A DNA stretch of 64,000 nt, taken from assembly GCF_028692895.1 (NCBI RefSeq), contig NZ_JAQUWN010000006.1, positions 23,217 to 87,216 of the forward strand, given 5' to 3'. The translations under genes and the position numbers were made by a program. Position 1 is the first letter of the stretch. Each line of letters begins with the position of its first letter. The notes beneath the pieces were generated by a model, which searched no databases, was not told the origin of the DNA, and saw only the letters and a list, made by a program, of their open reading frames with translations. This DNA comes from Pseudodesulfovibrio sp. (GTDB lineage Bacteria; Desulfobacterota; Desulfovibrionia; Desulfovibrionales; Desulfovibrionaceae). This document shows, piece by piece, positions 16,524 through 25,268 of the stretch.

Positions 16524-17771
16524 TTGGAATCCTTCGGCGACATCACCACCTACGCCTGGCGGCGGCTGCCGCTGATCCTGCTGTTCTGCGGCGGCTACCT
16601 GGTCTATCGGCTCATGGCCGCGACCAAGCTGACCGACGCGTTCGTCCACTGGGCCCTGCGCCGCTGCAAGGGGAGCGCCCCGCTGCTGCTCCTCTACGTC
16701 ATCGGCACGGCCGCCGTCCTATCCTCGTTCATTCCCAACACCATCGCCGTGCTCACCCTCCTGCCCGTGCTCAAGCGGCTGGACCGGGACTTCGCCGACC
16801 GTGGCGCGTCCGGCATGACCACCGTGCTGATGTGCGCCGCCATCTACGGCGCGGCCATCGGCGGGATGGGCTCCATGATCGGCTCCCCGGCCAACGCCGT
16901 GCTCTTCGCCGCCCTGGACCTCTTCAACGTGCCCGGCCGCGAACGGCTCAACTTCTTCAACTGGTTCCTCTGGTCCGTGCCCCTGGTGGCCCTGTTCGTG
17001 CTGGCGGCCTGGGGCGTGGCCGCCGGGCTGGGGCTGCCCCGGAGCGCGCGCGGCGTCCGGGTGGTTGCGGCCGCTCCGGACGGCCCCTCGGGCGCGGACG
17101 CCCGCCAGCGCTACGGCGGCCGCCTCTTCTGGACCTACATGGGCTTCTGGGTCCTGGAGGCCGTGGCCGGGCAGGTCGCGCCCGGCTTCGGCCGCGTCGC
17201 GCCCTGGGTCAGCCTGGCCTTCACCGTCCTGTACCTGTACCTGCTCTTTATCCGCCCGGCCCCGGCCCTGCCCCGCGCCTCGGGCCCGCTGCTGCGGGTC
17301 CGCGACCTGGTCTCCGGCGTGCCCCGCCGGGGGCTGGCCTTCATCATCCTCCTGGGCGGTCTTTTCGCCATGGTCCACTGGCTGCGCCTGGACGAGCGGG
17401 CCGTGGCCCTGGCCGAGCCCCTGCTCCGGGGCGACCTCTCTCCCCACGTCCTCTTTCTGGCCACCATCCTGGCCGTGATTTTCCTGACCGAGGTCCTGTC
17501 CAACACCGCCGTGGTCGCGGCCTTCTTCACCATCGCCTACGCCGCGGCCAAGGCCCACGGCCTGCCGCCCCTGCACCTCATGCTCGGGGTCAGCCTGGCC
17601 TCCACCTGCGCCTTCATGACCCCCATCGCCACCACCACCAACGCCCTGGCCTTCGGCGAGATGCGCGGCGCGTCGCTCCGGGTCATGCTCCTGCTCGGGC
17701 TCGTCCTCAACCTGGCCGGGGCCGCCATCCTGACCGGCTGGCTGGCGTGGGTCCTGCCCTTGATTTACTAG
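16524..17771 (+). CDS. SLC13/DASS-type anion permease
   Basis: A 415-residue membrane protein with about eleven hydrophobic segments. Two inverted copies of the ion-transporter fold are suggested by GSMIGSPANAVLF (about 115-127) and STCAFMTPIATTTNALAFGE (about 356-375). The latter matches the SNT-type re-entrant loop of the divalent anion/Na+ symporter and ArsB/NhaD superfamily. The substrate (dicarboxylate, sulfate or other anion) cannot be fixed. The start is a TTG at 16524, because GGGAGGG precedes it and no in-frame ATG lies nearby. Downstream at 17803-17829 is an inverted repeat that may end or regulate transcription. Confidence 0.8.
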   Translation: MESFGDITTYAWRRLPLILLFCGGYLVYRLMAATKLTDAFVHWALRRCKGSAPLLLLYVIGTAAVLSSFIPNTIAVLTLLPVLKRLDRDFADRGASGMTTVLMCAAIYGAAIGGMGSMIGSPANAVLFAALDLFNVPGRERLNFFNWFLWSVPLVALFVLAAWGVAAGLGLPRSARGVRVVAAAPDGPSGADARQRYGGRLFWTYMGFWVLEAVAGQVAPGFGRVAPWVSLAFTVLYLYLLFIRPAPALPRASGPLLRVRDLVSGVPRRGLAFIILLGGLFAMVHWLRLDERAVALAEPLLRGDLSPHVLFLATILAVIFLTEVLSNTAVVAAFFTIAYAAAKAHGLPPLHLMLGVSLASTCAFMTPIATTTNALAFGEMRGASLRVMLLLGLVLNLAGAAILTGWLAWVLPLIY

Positions 17772-17802
17772 GTCCGGCCCGCCTCGTTCAGGCCCGGTGC
17801 GC

Positions 17803-17829
17803 TTGACAGTGCGGGCCACGCTCTGTCAA
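17803..17829. promoter_or_regulatory. Inverted repeat TTGACAG-N13-CTGTCAA
   Basis: A perfect seven-base inverted repeat in the 97-base gap between the permease and a small gene. The left arm is also a perfect -35 hexamer. It could be an operator for the following three-gene unit. No T-run follows, so a terminator is unlikely. Confidence 0.4.
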
Positions 17830-17868
17830 CAATTCGGTATGACGCCATGAATACGCGGGAGGTGCGGC

Positions 17869-18114
17869 ATGACGCGGAAGGTGCGTTCGGTCAGGGTGCC
17901 CAGGGAGCTGGAGACGTTGAATCTTTCAAGCCTCGTGCGCGAGTGCGAGAAACACCTGCGCGACTTGGAGTCCGCCACCCTGCTCAAGCAGCAGGGGGAC
18001 CCAGAGGCGGCCGAGGCGCTCATGAAGGCGCGCCAGGCCGACCTGGGGCGCAAGGTGGGCCGCCTGGTTTGGGAGGCCCGTGTACAATATGGAAAAAGCA
18101 GGGGAGAACAATAG
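17869..18114 (+). CDS. Small conserved-looking hypothetical protein
   Basis: An 81-residue, highly charged and mostly helical protein beginning MTRKVRSVRVPRELETL. It has no cysteines beyond one in VRECEKHL, no signal peptide and no membrane segment. I do not recognise a family. GGGAGGTGCGGC precedes the ATG, a strong ribosome site. The next gene, a thioesterase, starts two bases after its stop, so it is the first gene of a three-gene unit with the thioesterase and the VOC protein. Its first 15 residues resemble the short RVPRELE motif of ribbon-helix-helix proteins, but this is weak. Confidence 0.7.
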   Translation: MTRKVRSVRVPRELETLNLSSLVRECEKHLRDLESATLLKQQGDPEAAEALMKARQADLGRKVGRLVWEARVQYGKSRGEQ

Positions 18115-18115
18115 A

Positions 18116-18616
18116 ATGCAGCCTAAATCCGCCAAGGAATCGGAAGTGATAATGACCCACCTGGTCATGCCGCAGGACACCAACCCGGCGGGCAACCTGC
18201 ACGGCGGCGTGATCCTGCGCCACGTGGACACGGCGGGCGGCGTGGTGGCCAAGCGCCATTCCCGCTCCAACACGGTCACCGTGTCCATCGACCGGATGGC
18301 CTTCAAGGAGCCGGTCCACATCGGCGAGCTCCTGATCTTCAAGGCCAGCCTGAACCACGTGGGCCGGACCAGCATGGAGATCGGCGTGCGCGTGGAGGCG
18401 GAGAACCTGCGCACCGGCGAGGTCCGCCACACCAACTCCGCATACCTGACCTACGTCTCGCTCGACGACAACGGCAGGCCCTCCCCGGTGCCGCCGCTGC
18501 TCCTCGACACCGAGACCGCCGTCCGCCGCCATCGCGAGGCCGAGCTGCGCCGCGAGCTGCGGCAGCAGGAGCGCGCCCTGGAGGAATGCGGCGAGCCCTG
18601 TATGCGGAAGGAGTAG
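18116..18616 (+). CDS. Acyl-CoA thioesterase, hotdog fold
   Basis: A 166-residue enzyme of the YciA/BACH acyl-CoA hydrolase group. The signature is MPQDTNPAGNLHGGVILRHVD, in which the helix after GN-x-HGG carries the catalytic Asp, followed by VTVSIDRMAFKEPVHIGELL. It hydrolyses acyl-CoA to free acid and CoA in the cytoplasm. The last 35 residues are a charged helix beyond the domain. The ATG at 18116 lies nine bases after GGGGAG; in-frame ATGs at 18080 and 18089 would overlap the upstream gene. The VOC-family gene follows with two bases between stop and start. Confidence 0.92.
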   Translation: MQPKSAKESEVIMTHLVMPQDTNPAGNLHGGVILRHVDTAGGVVAKRHSRSNTVTVSIDRMAFKEPVHIGELLIFKASLNHVGRTSMEIGVRVEAENLRTGEVRHTNSAYLTYVSLDDNGRPSPVPPLLLDTETAVRRHREAELRRELRQQERALEECGEPCMRKE

Positions 18617-18618
18617 CC

Positions 18619-19209
18619 GTGCCGACCTACACCGGCGTCAACCACCTGGCCATGGTCACGGGCGACATGGACGGCACGGTTCGCTTCTGGCGCGACCTGC
18701 TGGGCATGCGGCTGGTGGCCGGGCTGGGGCGGCCGGGGTATCGCCACTATTTCCTGGAGATATCCGGGCACGACATGATCGCCTTCTTCGAGTGGCCCGG
18801 CGTCCTGCCCATCGAGGAGAAGGACCACGGCGTGCCCGTCACGGGCCGCCGCGCCTTCGACCACGTCTCCTTCGAGGTGGCGGGCGAGGACGACCTCTGG
18901 GAGATCAGGGACAGGCTGGAGGCGGCCGGGTTCTGGTGCTCCGAGGTGGTGGACCACGGCTTCATCCACTCTGTCTATTCCTTTGATCCCAACAATATCC
19001 CCATCGAATTCAGCGCGCCGGTCCCCGGCGTGGACGTGCGCGCCACCCCGGTCATGGCCGACCGCGACCCTTCGGACGAGGCGCGCAAGGGGGCGGAGCC
19101 GCAGCCCGGCGCATGGCCCCCGGTGGTCCGCCCCACGCCCGAGGACGAGCGCGAGGTCTACGACGGCGAGGCCGAGACCATCCTGCGCGCCATGGGGCGC
19201 ATCGGGTAA
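18619..19209 (+). CDS. VOC-superfamily (glyoxalase-like) metalloprotein
   Basis: A 196-residue protein with two paired beta-alpha-beta-beta-beta modules in the first 130 residues. Metal ligands are suggested by H9 in GVNHLAMVT, the His in FDHVSFEV and the Glu in NIPIEFS. This is the ligand spacing of single-domain glyoxalases, epimerases and dioxygenase-like VOC enzymes; the reaction cannot be specified. The C-terminal 60 residues are acidic and Pro-rich, an extension outside the fold. The start is a GTG at 18619, six bases after AAGGAG and two bases after the thioesterase stop, so coupling is likely. Confidence 0.85.
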   Translation: MPTYTGVNHLAMVTGDMDGTVRFWRDLLGMRLVAGLGRPGYRHYFLEISGHDMIAFFEWPGVLPIEEKDHGVPVTGRRAFDHVSFEVAGEDDLWEIRDRLEAAGFWCSEVVDHGFIHSVYSFDPNNIPIEFSAPVPGVDVRATPVMADRDPSDEARKGAEPQPGAWPPVVRPTPEDEREVYDGEAETILRAMGRIG

Positions 19210-19240
19210 TCGGGAATAGGAGGCCGGGCGGCCCGGAGGA

Positions 19241-20491
19241 TCAGCCCCTGGGGAAGAAGGCGGCCATGATGGTGTCGGCCTGGCGCTCCGCCTTGTGGGT
19301 CAGCTCGGCCAGCTCGGCCACGGGGATGCCCAGGGCGTCCCAGGCCGAGGGGTTGAGCTCCGGCACCAGGGTGGGACCGCTCTCGCCCATGTCCAGGCCG
19401 TGGGCCATGAAGTCCGCCACGTTGACCACGGCGGCCTCGCGGGGCATGGCGCTCCGCTTGGGCTGGTGGTGGCCAGCCACCACCTCGGCCAGGAAGTCCG
19501 GCAGCCCCCATTTTCGCAGCATCCGGCCGCCGATGTCGGCATGGGTGCAGCCCCAGACGGACCGCTCCACGTCCACCAGCGACTTGCGGCCCGAGGCGGC
19601 CAGGTTCAGGACCTCCCCGGCCCGCCGGGGATGGTTGCGGAGCATGACCAGGCGGCCGATGTCGTGCAGGAGCCCGGCCACGAAGAATTTTTCGTCGCCG
19701 TCCAGGCCGATCCGCACGGCCAGGAGCCGGGAGAGGATGCCGCAGGCCACGGAGTGGAACCAGAATTCCTTGAGGGTGAAGGCCTTTTCCGGGATGCCCT
19801 CGAACACGCTGATGACCGAGAGGCCGAGGGCCAGGTTGGTCAGTTGGGCGGTGCCCACGATGGTCACGGCGCGCGACAGGGTGTCGATCTTCTGGGTGAA
19901 CCCGTAGAAGGGCGAGTTGACCATGCGCAGCAGCTTGGCGGCCAGGGCCACGTCCTTGCTGATGACCTCGGCCACGTAGGCGGCGGAGCTGCGCGGATTG
20001 CGCAGGGATTCGGAAATCTGGAAATAGATGTCGGGCAGGGAGGCGAGTTCCATCTCGCGGTCGACCACCTTTTCGGGATCGACGGGCTCCGCCTCGGCCG
20101 AGGGGGCGAAGAGGTCCACGTCGTCGTCGTGGGGCGAGGCCGAGAGCATCCACTGCGCCTTTTCGGGATTGAGCCCCCTGGCCTGGCGCAGGACGAAGAG
20201 CCGGGCTATCTCCCGCACCGCCGGATGGGTGGTGGGGTTGAGCACGAACCGCCGGGCGGCCAGCAGCTTGCAGACGTCGAGGACCTCGGGGTCGATCTGG
20301 TCGAAGGAGGTGGGGTAGCCGTCATCCTCGCCCTGGATGGCGGCCTCGGGAATCCCCCAGACCCGGCAGGTGCGCAGGTGGGATTCGGTCAGCACCGCCC
20401 CTTTGGGCAGGAGCATGCGCCCGTCCGGGGTGGTCAGGTCCTCCGCCAGGACCATGCCCGGTTCGAGGGAGTCTAGGGTCAGAATCGGCAT
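19241..20491 (-). CDS. HDOD-domain signalling protein (copy 1)
   Basis: A 416-residue soluble protein. The first 65 residues (LEPGMVLAEDLTTPDGRMLLPKGAVLTESHLR) form a small module seen in front of HD-type signalling domains. An HDOD domain spans about 145-345, with SLPDIYFQISE, LRMVNSPFYG, LSRAVTIVG and FVAGLLHDIGRLVM. HDOD proteins lack phosphohydrolase activity in most studied cases and act as scaffolds in motility or cell-cycle control. MPILTL was chosen as the start for AAAGGA six bases upstream. It is a paralogue of the gene at 25265. A TATAAT promoter lies 30 bases before it. Confidence 0.9.
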   Translation of the reverse strand: MPILTLDSLEPGMVLAEDLTTPDGRMLLPKGAVLTESHLRTCRVWGIPEAAIQGEDDGYPTSFDQIDPEVLDVCKLLAARRFVLNPTTHPAVREIARLFVLRQARGLNPEKAQWMLSASPHDDDVDLFAPSAEAEPVDPEKVVDREMELASLPDIYFQISESLRNPRSSAAYVAEVISKDVALAAKLLRMVNSPFYGFTQKIDTLSRAVTIVGTAQLTNLALGLSVISVFEGIPEKAFTLKEFWFHSVACGILSRLLAVRIGLDGDEKFFVAGLLHDIGRLVMLRNHPRRAGEVLNLAASGRKSLVDVERSVWGCTHADIGGRMLRKWGLPDFLAEVVAGHHQPKRSAMPREAAVVNVADFMAHGLDMGESGPTLVPELNPSAWDALGIPVAELAELTHKAERQADTIMAAFFPRG

Positions 20492-20520
20492 GGCGAATCC
20501 TTTGGGCAACGGATATCCAT

Positions 20521-20556
20521 TTCATCTATTATAGACTTTTTGGGAGGCGCGGGCAA
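20521..20556 (-). promoter_or_regulatory. Promoter of HDOD copy 1
   Basis: Reading leftward: TTGCCC (20556-20551), a 17-base spacer and a perfect TATAAT (20533-20528), giving a start near 20521 and a 30-base leader. This is the best sigma-70-type match in the window apart from the tRNA promoter. Confidence 0.8.
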
Positions 20557-20625
20557 CAGGATATGCTTGCCAACCGTGCGAATAGATGCGAAACGGCAGG
20601 CTTCAACCCCCCCAAGGATGCCGTC

Positions 20626-21354
20626 ATGTCCCGTCCCCAGTGCTCGCTTCCCTTTCCCGTCCCGTGTCGGCGGGCGGCCTTCGTCGGCCGGTACAAGCGG
20701 TTCACGGTGCGCGCCCGCGCCCTGGACGGCCTGGACGCCGGGCGGGAACTCTTGGCCCACACCAACAACACCGGCGCCATGCTCGGCCTGCTCCGGCCCG
20801 GCGCAGCGGCCTTGCTCTCGCCTGCGGCCAACCCGGATCGCAAGCTGCCCTATACCTTGGAGGCCCTGGCCTTGGACCGGGGCTGGGTGGGCGTGAACAC
20901 CCTGACCCCCAACCGTATGCTGCACGCGGCCTGGCGCGCCGGGGCCCTGCCCGAGACGGCGGGCTACGACCGCTTCAAAAAGGAGGCGGCCACGGGCGAC
21001 AGCCGGTTGGACGCCCGGCTGGACGGCCCGGAAGGCGCGCTTTGGGTGGAGTGCAAGAACGTGACCCTGGTGGAGGACGACGTGGCCCTGTTCCCGGACG
21101 CCGAGACCGAGCGGGGGCGCAAGCACCTGCGCGAGTTGATGCGCCTGCGGGCCACGGGCGCGCGGGTGGCCCTGTTCTTCCTGGTCCAGCGGCCGGACGG
21201 GCGCTGCTTCGGCCCGGCCGACGTGGTGGACCCGGAATACGCCCGGCTCTTCCACGAGGCCCTGTCCGCCGGGGTGGAGGCGTGGCCCTACGTGGCCCGC
21301 GTGGACGAGACGGGCGTCACGCTGGGCGAGCGGCTCACGGTGGCGCGGTCATGA
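20626..21354 (+). CDS. sfsA: SfsA family protein
   Basis: A 242-residue protein of the SfsA family (sugar fermentation stimulation protein A). The N-terminal half is an OB-like domain with VGRYKRFTVRA and HTNNTGAML. The C-terminal half resembles a restriction-endonuclease-like core, with the pattern ALWVECKNVTL (E-x-K) and an upstream Asp. It is thought to bind or act on nucleic acid, but its role is not settled. The ATG at 20626 was picked for AAGGA seven bases upstream. The stop codon overlaps the next start as ATGA, so it is coupled to the following permease. Confidence 0.93.
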   Translation: MSRPQCSLPFPVPCRRAAFVGRYKRFTVRARALDGLDAGRELLAHTNNTGAMLGLLRPGAAALLSPAANPDRKLPYTLEALALDRGWVGVNTLTPNRMLHAAWRAGALPETAGYDRFKKEAATGDSRLDARLDGPEGALWVECKNVTLVEDDVALFPDAETERGRKHLRELMRLRATGARVALFFLVQRPDGRCFGPADVVDPEYARLFHEALSAGVEAWPYVARVDETGVTLGERLTVARS

Positions 21355-22223
21355 CCGGTCTCTTCATCGGCGCGGTGCTGATAAGCTTTTCCTCGGTGAT
21401 GGTCCGGCTTTCGGACGTCCCGCCCGACGTGGTCGGGTTCTACCGGCTGTTCGTGGGCGGCCTGGGCATGGCCGCGTTCCTGTGGCGGATGGGGCGGCTC
21501 TCGCGCATGAACTTGCACGTCTGGGGCTGGGGGCTGCTGGCGGCCCTGTTTTTTGCTGGCGATTTTTTCTTCTGGCACCGGTCCATCGGGCTGGTGGGGC
21601 CGGGGCTGGCCACCATGCTGGCCAACTTCCAGGTCATCGTCCTGGCGGGCGTGTCCGTGTTCCTGATGCGCGAGGGGGTTTCCAAACCGCTGCTGGCGGC
21701 CATCCCCCTGGCCCTGGTCGGGCTTTACCTCATGGTCGGCGTGTCCTGGCAGGATTTCACGCCCGAGTACCGGCTGGGCGTGTCCTACGGCCTGTTCACC
21801 GCCCTGTTCTACGCCCTCTACCTGCTCAGCCTGAAGGTCTCCCTGAACAGGGCCGAGGCCGATCCCCTGGCCATGGCCTGCGCCGTGGCCCTGCTCACCG
21901 GGCTGTTGCTGGGCGGCCTGTCCGCGGCCGAGGGCGAGTCCTTCGCCATCCCGAACCTGCGCACCCTGGCGGCCCTGGCCACCCTGGCCCTGGTCTGCCA
22001 CGCCGTGGGCTGGTACCTCATCACCAGGGGCATGCAGCGAGTGCGCACCTCCCTGGTGGGGCTCATCCTGCTCCTCCAGCCCTCCCTCTCCTTTGTCTGG
22101 GACATCCTTTTCTTCGCCAAGCCCGTCAATCCGGTGGAGATCTCGGGCGTGGTCCTGGCCCTGGCCGCCATCTACATGGGCTCCCTGGGCGGCAGCCGGC
22201 CCGCCAAGGCGAAAAAAGGCTGA
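21351..22223 (+). CDS. EamA/DMT-family transporter (second)
   Basis: A 290-residue membrane protein with ten predicted helices in two EamA repeats. The first ends with TMLANFQVIVLAGVSVFLMREGVS; the second with SLVGLILLLQPSLSFVWDILFF, where the last helices carry the usual Pro-containing turn. The C-terminus is short and basic (RPAKAKKG), as expected for the cytoplasmic side. The start overlaps the sfsA stop by four bases. The substrate is unknown. It is not a close copy of the gene at 426; the helices share only family-level features. Confidence 0.9.
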   Translation: MTGLFIGAVLISFSSVMVRLSDVPPDVVGFYRLFVGGLGMAAFLWRMGRLSRMNLHVWGWGLLAALFFAGDFFFWHRSIGLVGPGLATMLANFQVIVLAGVSVFLMREGVSKPLLAAIPLALVGLYLMVGVSWQDFTPEYRLGVSYGLFTALFYALYLLSLKVSLNRAEADPLAMACAVALLTGLLLGGLSAAEGESFAIPNLRTLAALATLALVCHAVGWYLITRGMQRVRTSLVGLILLLQPSLSFVWDILFFAKPVNPVEISGVVLALAAIYMGSLGGSRPAKAKKG

Positions 22224-22360
22224 TTCCGGCCCCCGGAGCCGCTTTGGTCGCGCCTTTGCCTTTCGCGCCGCCAGGTGGTAGGAGAGGCCACCCCGGACGG
22301 CGGACGATCCGCCGCCCTCCCACACCGGCCTCCAACCCGGCCCCCAACCCGGAGATAATA

Positions 22361-23146
22361 ATGTCCGACGAAACCAAGGAATTCCTGGCCTCCCTGCCCG
22401 AGCTGGAGGAAGGCCGGACCTACCATTTCCGCTGCCACCCCGGCATCGGCTGCTTCAACGCCTGCTGCAGCGACCTGACCCTGGTCCTGACTCCCTACGA
22501 CATCCTGCGCATGCGCCGCGCCCTGCACATGGGCAGCGTGGACTTCCTGTGCGCCCACGCCGTGGGCCATCGCGATCCCGGCACCCATTTCCCGGCCTTC
22601 CAACTTCGCATGACCGACAGCGAGAACCGGGCCTGCCCCTTCGTTACGCCGCAGGGCTGCTCCATCTATGCCGACCGGCCGGGGGCCTGCCGCATGTATC
22701 CCCTGGGCCGGGCCACCAGCCCGGACGGCGAGGGCGGCGTGCGCGAGCGCTTCTTCCTGGTCCGCGAGGACCACTGCATGGGATTCCACGAGGACCGGGA
22801 GTGGACCGGCGCGGCCTGGAAGCGGGATCAGGGGTTCGAGGACTACACGGCGAGCAACGACCGCTACATGCAGCTCCTGGCCAGGGTCCGGGAGACCGGC
22901 AGGTCCGTGTCGGACAAGCTGAGCCACATGGCCGTGCTGGCCATGTACAAGCTGGACGAGTTCCAGAAGTTCATCACCATGATGCGCCTCTTCGACCGCC
23001 TGGAGGTGGACGAGGAGCGGCAAAAGGCGATACTCACGGACGAGGAGGCCTGCCTCGATTTCGCCATGGACTGGTTCGAGGTCATGCTCTTCGAGGACGA
23101 AACCCACCTGCACGACAAAGGAGCCGACAATGGGTCTGCCGAATAA
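22361..23146 (+). CDS. YkgJ-type cysteine-cluster protein
   Basis: A 261-residue soluble protein with the conserved Cys pattern of the YkgJ (CxxCxxxxCC-type) family: FRCHPGIGCFNACC near residues 22-37, then ACPFVTPQGCSIYADRPGAC near 88-110, which probably bind zinc or an Fe-S cluster. A further Cys lies in EDHCMGF. Family members have no agreed function. The C-terminal 120 residues are helical and charged. The start was chosen for GGAG ten bases upstream. Its last 17 bases overlap the nucleotidyltransferase gene, so the two are probably cotranscribed. Confidence 0.88.
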   Translation: MSDETKEFLASLPELEEGRTYHFRCHPGIGCFNACCSDLTLVLTPYDILRMRRALHMGSVDFLCAHAVGHRDPGTHFPAFQLRMTDSENRACPFVTPQGCSIYADRPGACRMYPLGRATSPDGEGGVRERFFLVREDHCMGFHEDREWTGAAWKRDQGFEDYTASNDRYMQLLARVRETGRSVSDKLSHMAVLAMYKLDEFQKFITMMRLFDRLEVDEERQKAILTDEEACLDFAMDWFEVMLFEDETHLHDKGADNGSAE

Positions 23147-23612
23147 TCCCAAGCTGATGAGCGTGCGCACCTTCCTGAAGCGCAAGGCGGAGTTCGCCCC
23201 CGGCCACCGGCTGGTCTTCACCAACGGCTGCTTCGACGTGCTTCACCCCGGGCACGTGGACCTGCTCGCCCGGGCCCGCGCCCTGGGCGACTCCCTGCTC
23301 CTCGGCCTCAATTCCGACGAGTCCGTGAAGATGCTCGGCAAGGGCGACGACCGGCCCCTGAACACCCAGGAGGAGCGCGCCTTCGTCCTGGCCGGGCTGG
23401 CCTGCGTGGACTACATCGTCATCTTCCACGAATCCACGCCGCTGGAGCTGATCAAGGCGGTCCGGCCGCAGGTGCTGGTCAAGGGCGGGGACTGGACCCC
23501 GGACAGGATCGTGGGCCGCGAGGCGGTGGAGCAGGCGGGCGGCAAGGTGGTCAGCCTGCCCCTGCTGGAGGGGTATTCCACGACGAAGTTTTTGGAGCGG
23601 GTCCGCGCCTAG
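23130..23612 (+). CDS. rfaE2: D-glycero-beta-D-manno-heptose 1-phosphate adenylyltransferase
   Basis: A 160-residue nucleotidyltransferase that transfers AMP from ATP to heptose 1-phosphate, a step in ADP-heptose synthesis for lipopolysaccharide core. TNGCFDVLHPGH (31-42) carries the HxGH motif. RPLNTQEERAFVLAGL and EGYSTTKF match HldE domain 2, the stand-alone RfaE2 form. AAAGGAG lies six bases before the ATG at 23130, inside the end of the previous gene. A kinase domain (RfaE1) is not present here, so it is encoded elsewhere. Cytidylyltransferases of related substrate cannot be fully excluded. Confidence 0.93.
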   Translation: MGLPNNPKLMSVRTFLKRKAEFAPGHRLVFTNGCFDVLHPGHVDLLARARALGDSLLLGLNSDESVKMLGKGDDRPLNTQEERAFVLAGLACVDYIVIFHESTPLELIKAVRPQVLVKGGDWTPDRIVGREAVEQAGGKVVSLPLLEGYSTTKFLERVRA

Positions 23613-23630
23613 CCGGGGCGGTTCCGCGTC

Positions 23631-25268
23631 CTATGCCGCGGGGTCGGGCAGGGTCACGGTCATGGTCGTGCCCAGCCCCTCGGCGGCCTCGCAGCGGATG
23701 GAGCCGCCCATGGTCTCGATGATGAGCCGGGCGGAGTAGGTGCCGAGGCCCGTGCCGCTTTTTTTCCCTTCGGTCACGTATTTTTCGAACAGCCGGTCGC
23801 GGATGGCCTCGGGCACGGGCTTGGCGTTGTGCAGGGCGAGGACCACGCCGCCTTCCTCCCGGCGGACGTCCAGGGTCACCTCGTCGTCCCAGGCCGAGCC
23901 TTCCACCGCGTTCTTCATCAGGTTGGAGAGCATCGAGTAGAGCAGCGACTCCTCGCAGCGCAGGGGCACGGACGCATCCGGCCCGGCCTCCCTCCCGTCC
24001 ACCCGCATCCGCAGCCGGACCCCGCCCGCGCGCAGGGTGTCCCGCAGGTCCGCGGCCACGTCGCGGACCACGTCCATCAGGTCGCCCTTCCACGGTTCGT
24101 AGACGTAGGTCCCGATCTCCATCTTGTACAGGTCGAGGGACATGTTGATCATGCGCAGCAGCTTGGTGCCCGCCTCCCGGATGAAGCGCAGCCCCTCGAC
24201 CTGCTCGCCGGTCAGGTTGTCGCCCCCGGCCAGGAGCATGGCGGGCAGGCCGATGATGCCGTTGAGCGGGCCCTTGAGGTCGTGGCGCATGATCCGGTCC
24301 ACGTCCTCGCGCAGGGTTTCCAGCTTTTTCTGCTGGGTGATGTCGATGAAGCTCTCCACCAGGTGCTGGCGGCCGCCGACCATGACCCGGCTCACGGTCT
24401 TGAGGATGGGGATGGTCTCGCCCGAGGCGTTCTTCATGAGCCTTTCGGCGCTGTCCACGGACTGGCCGTTATCCAACACCGGGCAGGCGTTCTCCTGGGC
24501 CGGGCAGAAATACTCGGTGCAGCGGCGGCCCACCACCCGGTCCCTGGGCAGGCCCACCATGCGCAGGGCCTCGGGGTTGGCGTCCACGATGGTCCGGCTC
24601 TCCGGCTCGATAAGCAGCACGCCCGCCTGCATCCCGTCCACGGTGGTGCGCAGCCGCTCGAAGGCCTCCACCAGGTCGGCGGTGCGGGCCTGGACCTTGC
24701 GGTCCAGCTCGCGGGCGTGGTTCTCCATGGCCTCGCGCATTTCCTGGTTCTCCAGGGCGTGGGCGGCCGAGTGCATAACCACGCCGAAGAGCTTGAGGGC
24801 GATGTCCGAGATGCGGTCCTTGCGCTCCAGGAGCCGGCCCGCGAACATGCCCAGGGCGCGGGTCCGGGTGGCGATGGGGTGCAGCAGGAGCTGGCGGGTC
24901 CGGTCGGAACCCAGGAAAAAGCCGGTCTCCCCGGACTGGAGGACGTGGGCGAAGGACTGGTCCGCTATGAGCGCGCGGACCTCGTCGTCCAGCTCCCCGG
25001 CCGCCTGGGGCGGATCGGTCAGAGCGCGGACGAAGTCGCCGGAGGCCTCGTCGGCCAGGTAGAGGGACATGGCCTGGAACGGGAGCATCCGGTTGGCCCT
25101 GGCGCAGATTTCGCGCACCAGCTCGGCCCGCGTGTCCCGCTCGCGGGAGTGGAGGGCGAAGGCGCCCAGGTCCCCGGCCATGTCCAGGGCCTCCAGGGCG
25201 GCGTCGCGCTCCTCTTCGAGAAAGGCCACCTGCCGTTCGAGCAAGGCGTTCCGTTCCGATTCGCTCAT
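23631..25268 (-). CDS. GAF-PAS sensor histidine kinase
   Basis: A 545-residue cytoplasmic kinase with no membrane segment. Order: coiled coil (5-40), GAF-like domain (about 45-200), coiled coil, PAS domain (about 215-320, DGMQAGVLLIEPESRTIVDANPE, with CTEYFCPAQENACPV holding three cysteines), HisKA with His329 (IMRHDLKGPLNG), and an HATPase domain with N (LMKNAVEG) and G (GTGLGTY) boxes. The ATG overlaps the stop of the HDOD gene as ATGA, so kinase and HDOD protein are made together. No response regulator is adjacent. The cysteine-rich PAS loop could hold a metal or sense redox, an inference only. Confidence 0.9.
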   Translation of the reverse strand: MSESERNALLERQVAFLEEERDAALEALDMAGDLGAFALHSRERDTRAELVREICARANRMLPFQAMSLYLADEASGDFVRALTDPPQAAGELDDEVRALIADQSFAHVLQSGETGFFLGSDRTRQLLLHPIATRTRALGMFAGRLLERKDRISDIALKLFGVVMHSAAHALENQEMREAMENHARELDRKVQARTADLVEAFERLRTTVDGMQAGVLLIEPESRTIVDANPEALRMVGLPRDRVVGRRCTEYFCPAQENACPVLDNGQSVDSAERLMKNASGETIPILKTVSRVMVGGRQHLVESFIDITQQKKLETLREDVDRIMRHDLKGPLNGIIGLPAMLLAGGDNLTGEQVEGLRFIREAGTKLLRMINMSLDLYKMEIGTYVYEPWKGDLMDVVRDVAADLRDTLRAGGVRLRMRVDGREAGPDASVPLRCEESLLYSMLSNLMKNAVEGSAWDDEVTLDVRREEGGVVLALHNAKPVPEAIRDRLFEKYVTEGKKSGTGLGTYSARLIIETMGGSIRCEAAEGLGTTMTVTLPDPAA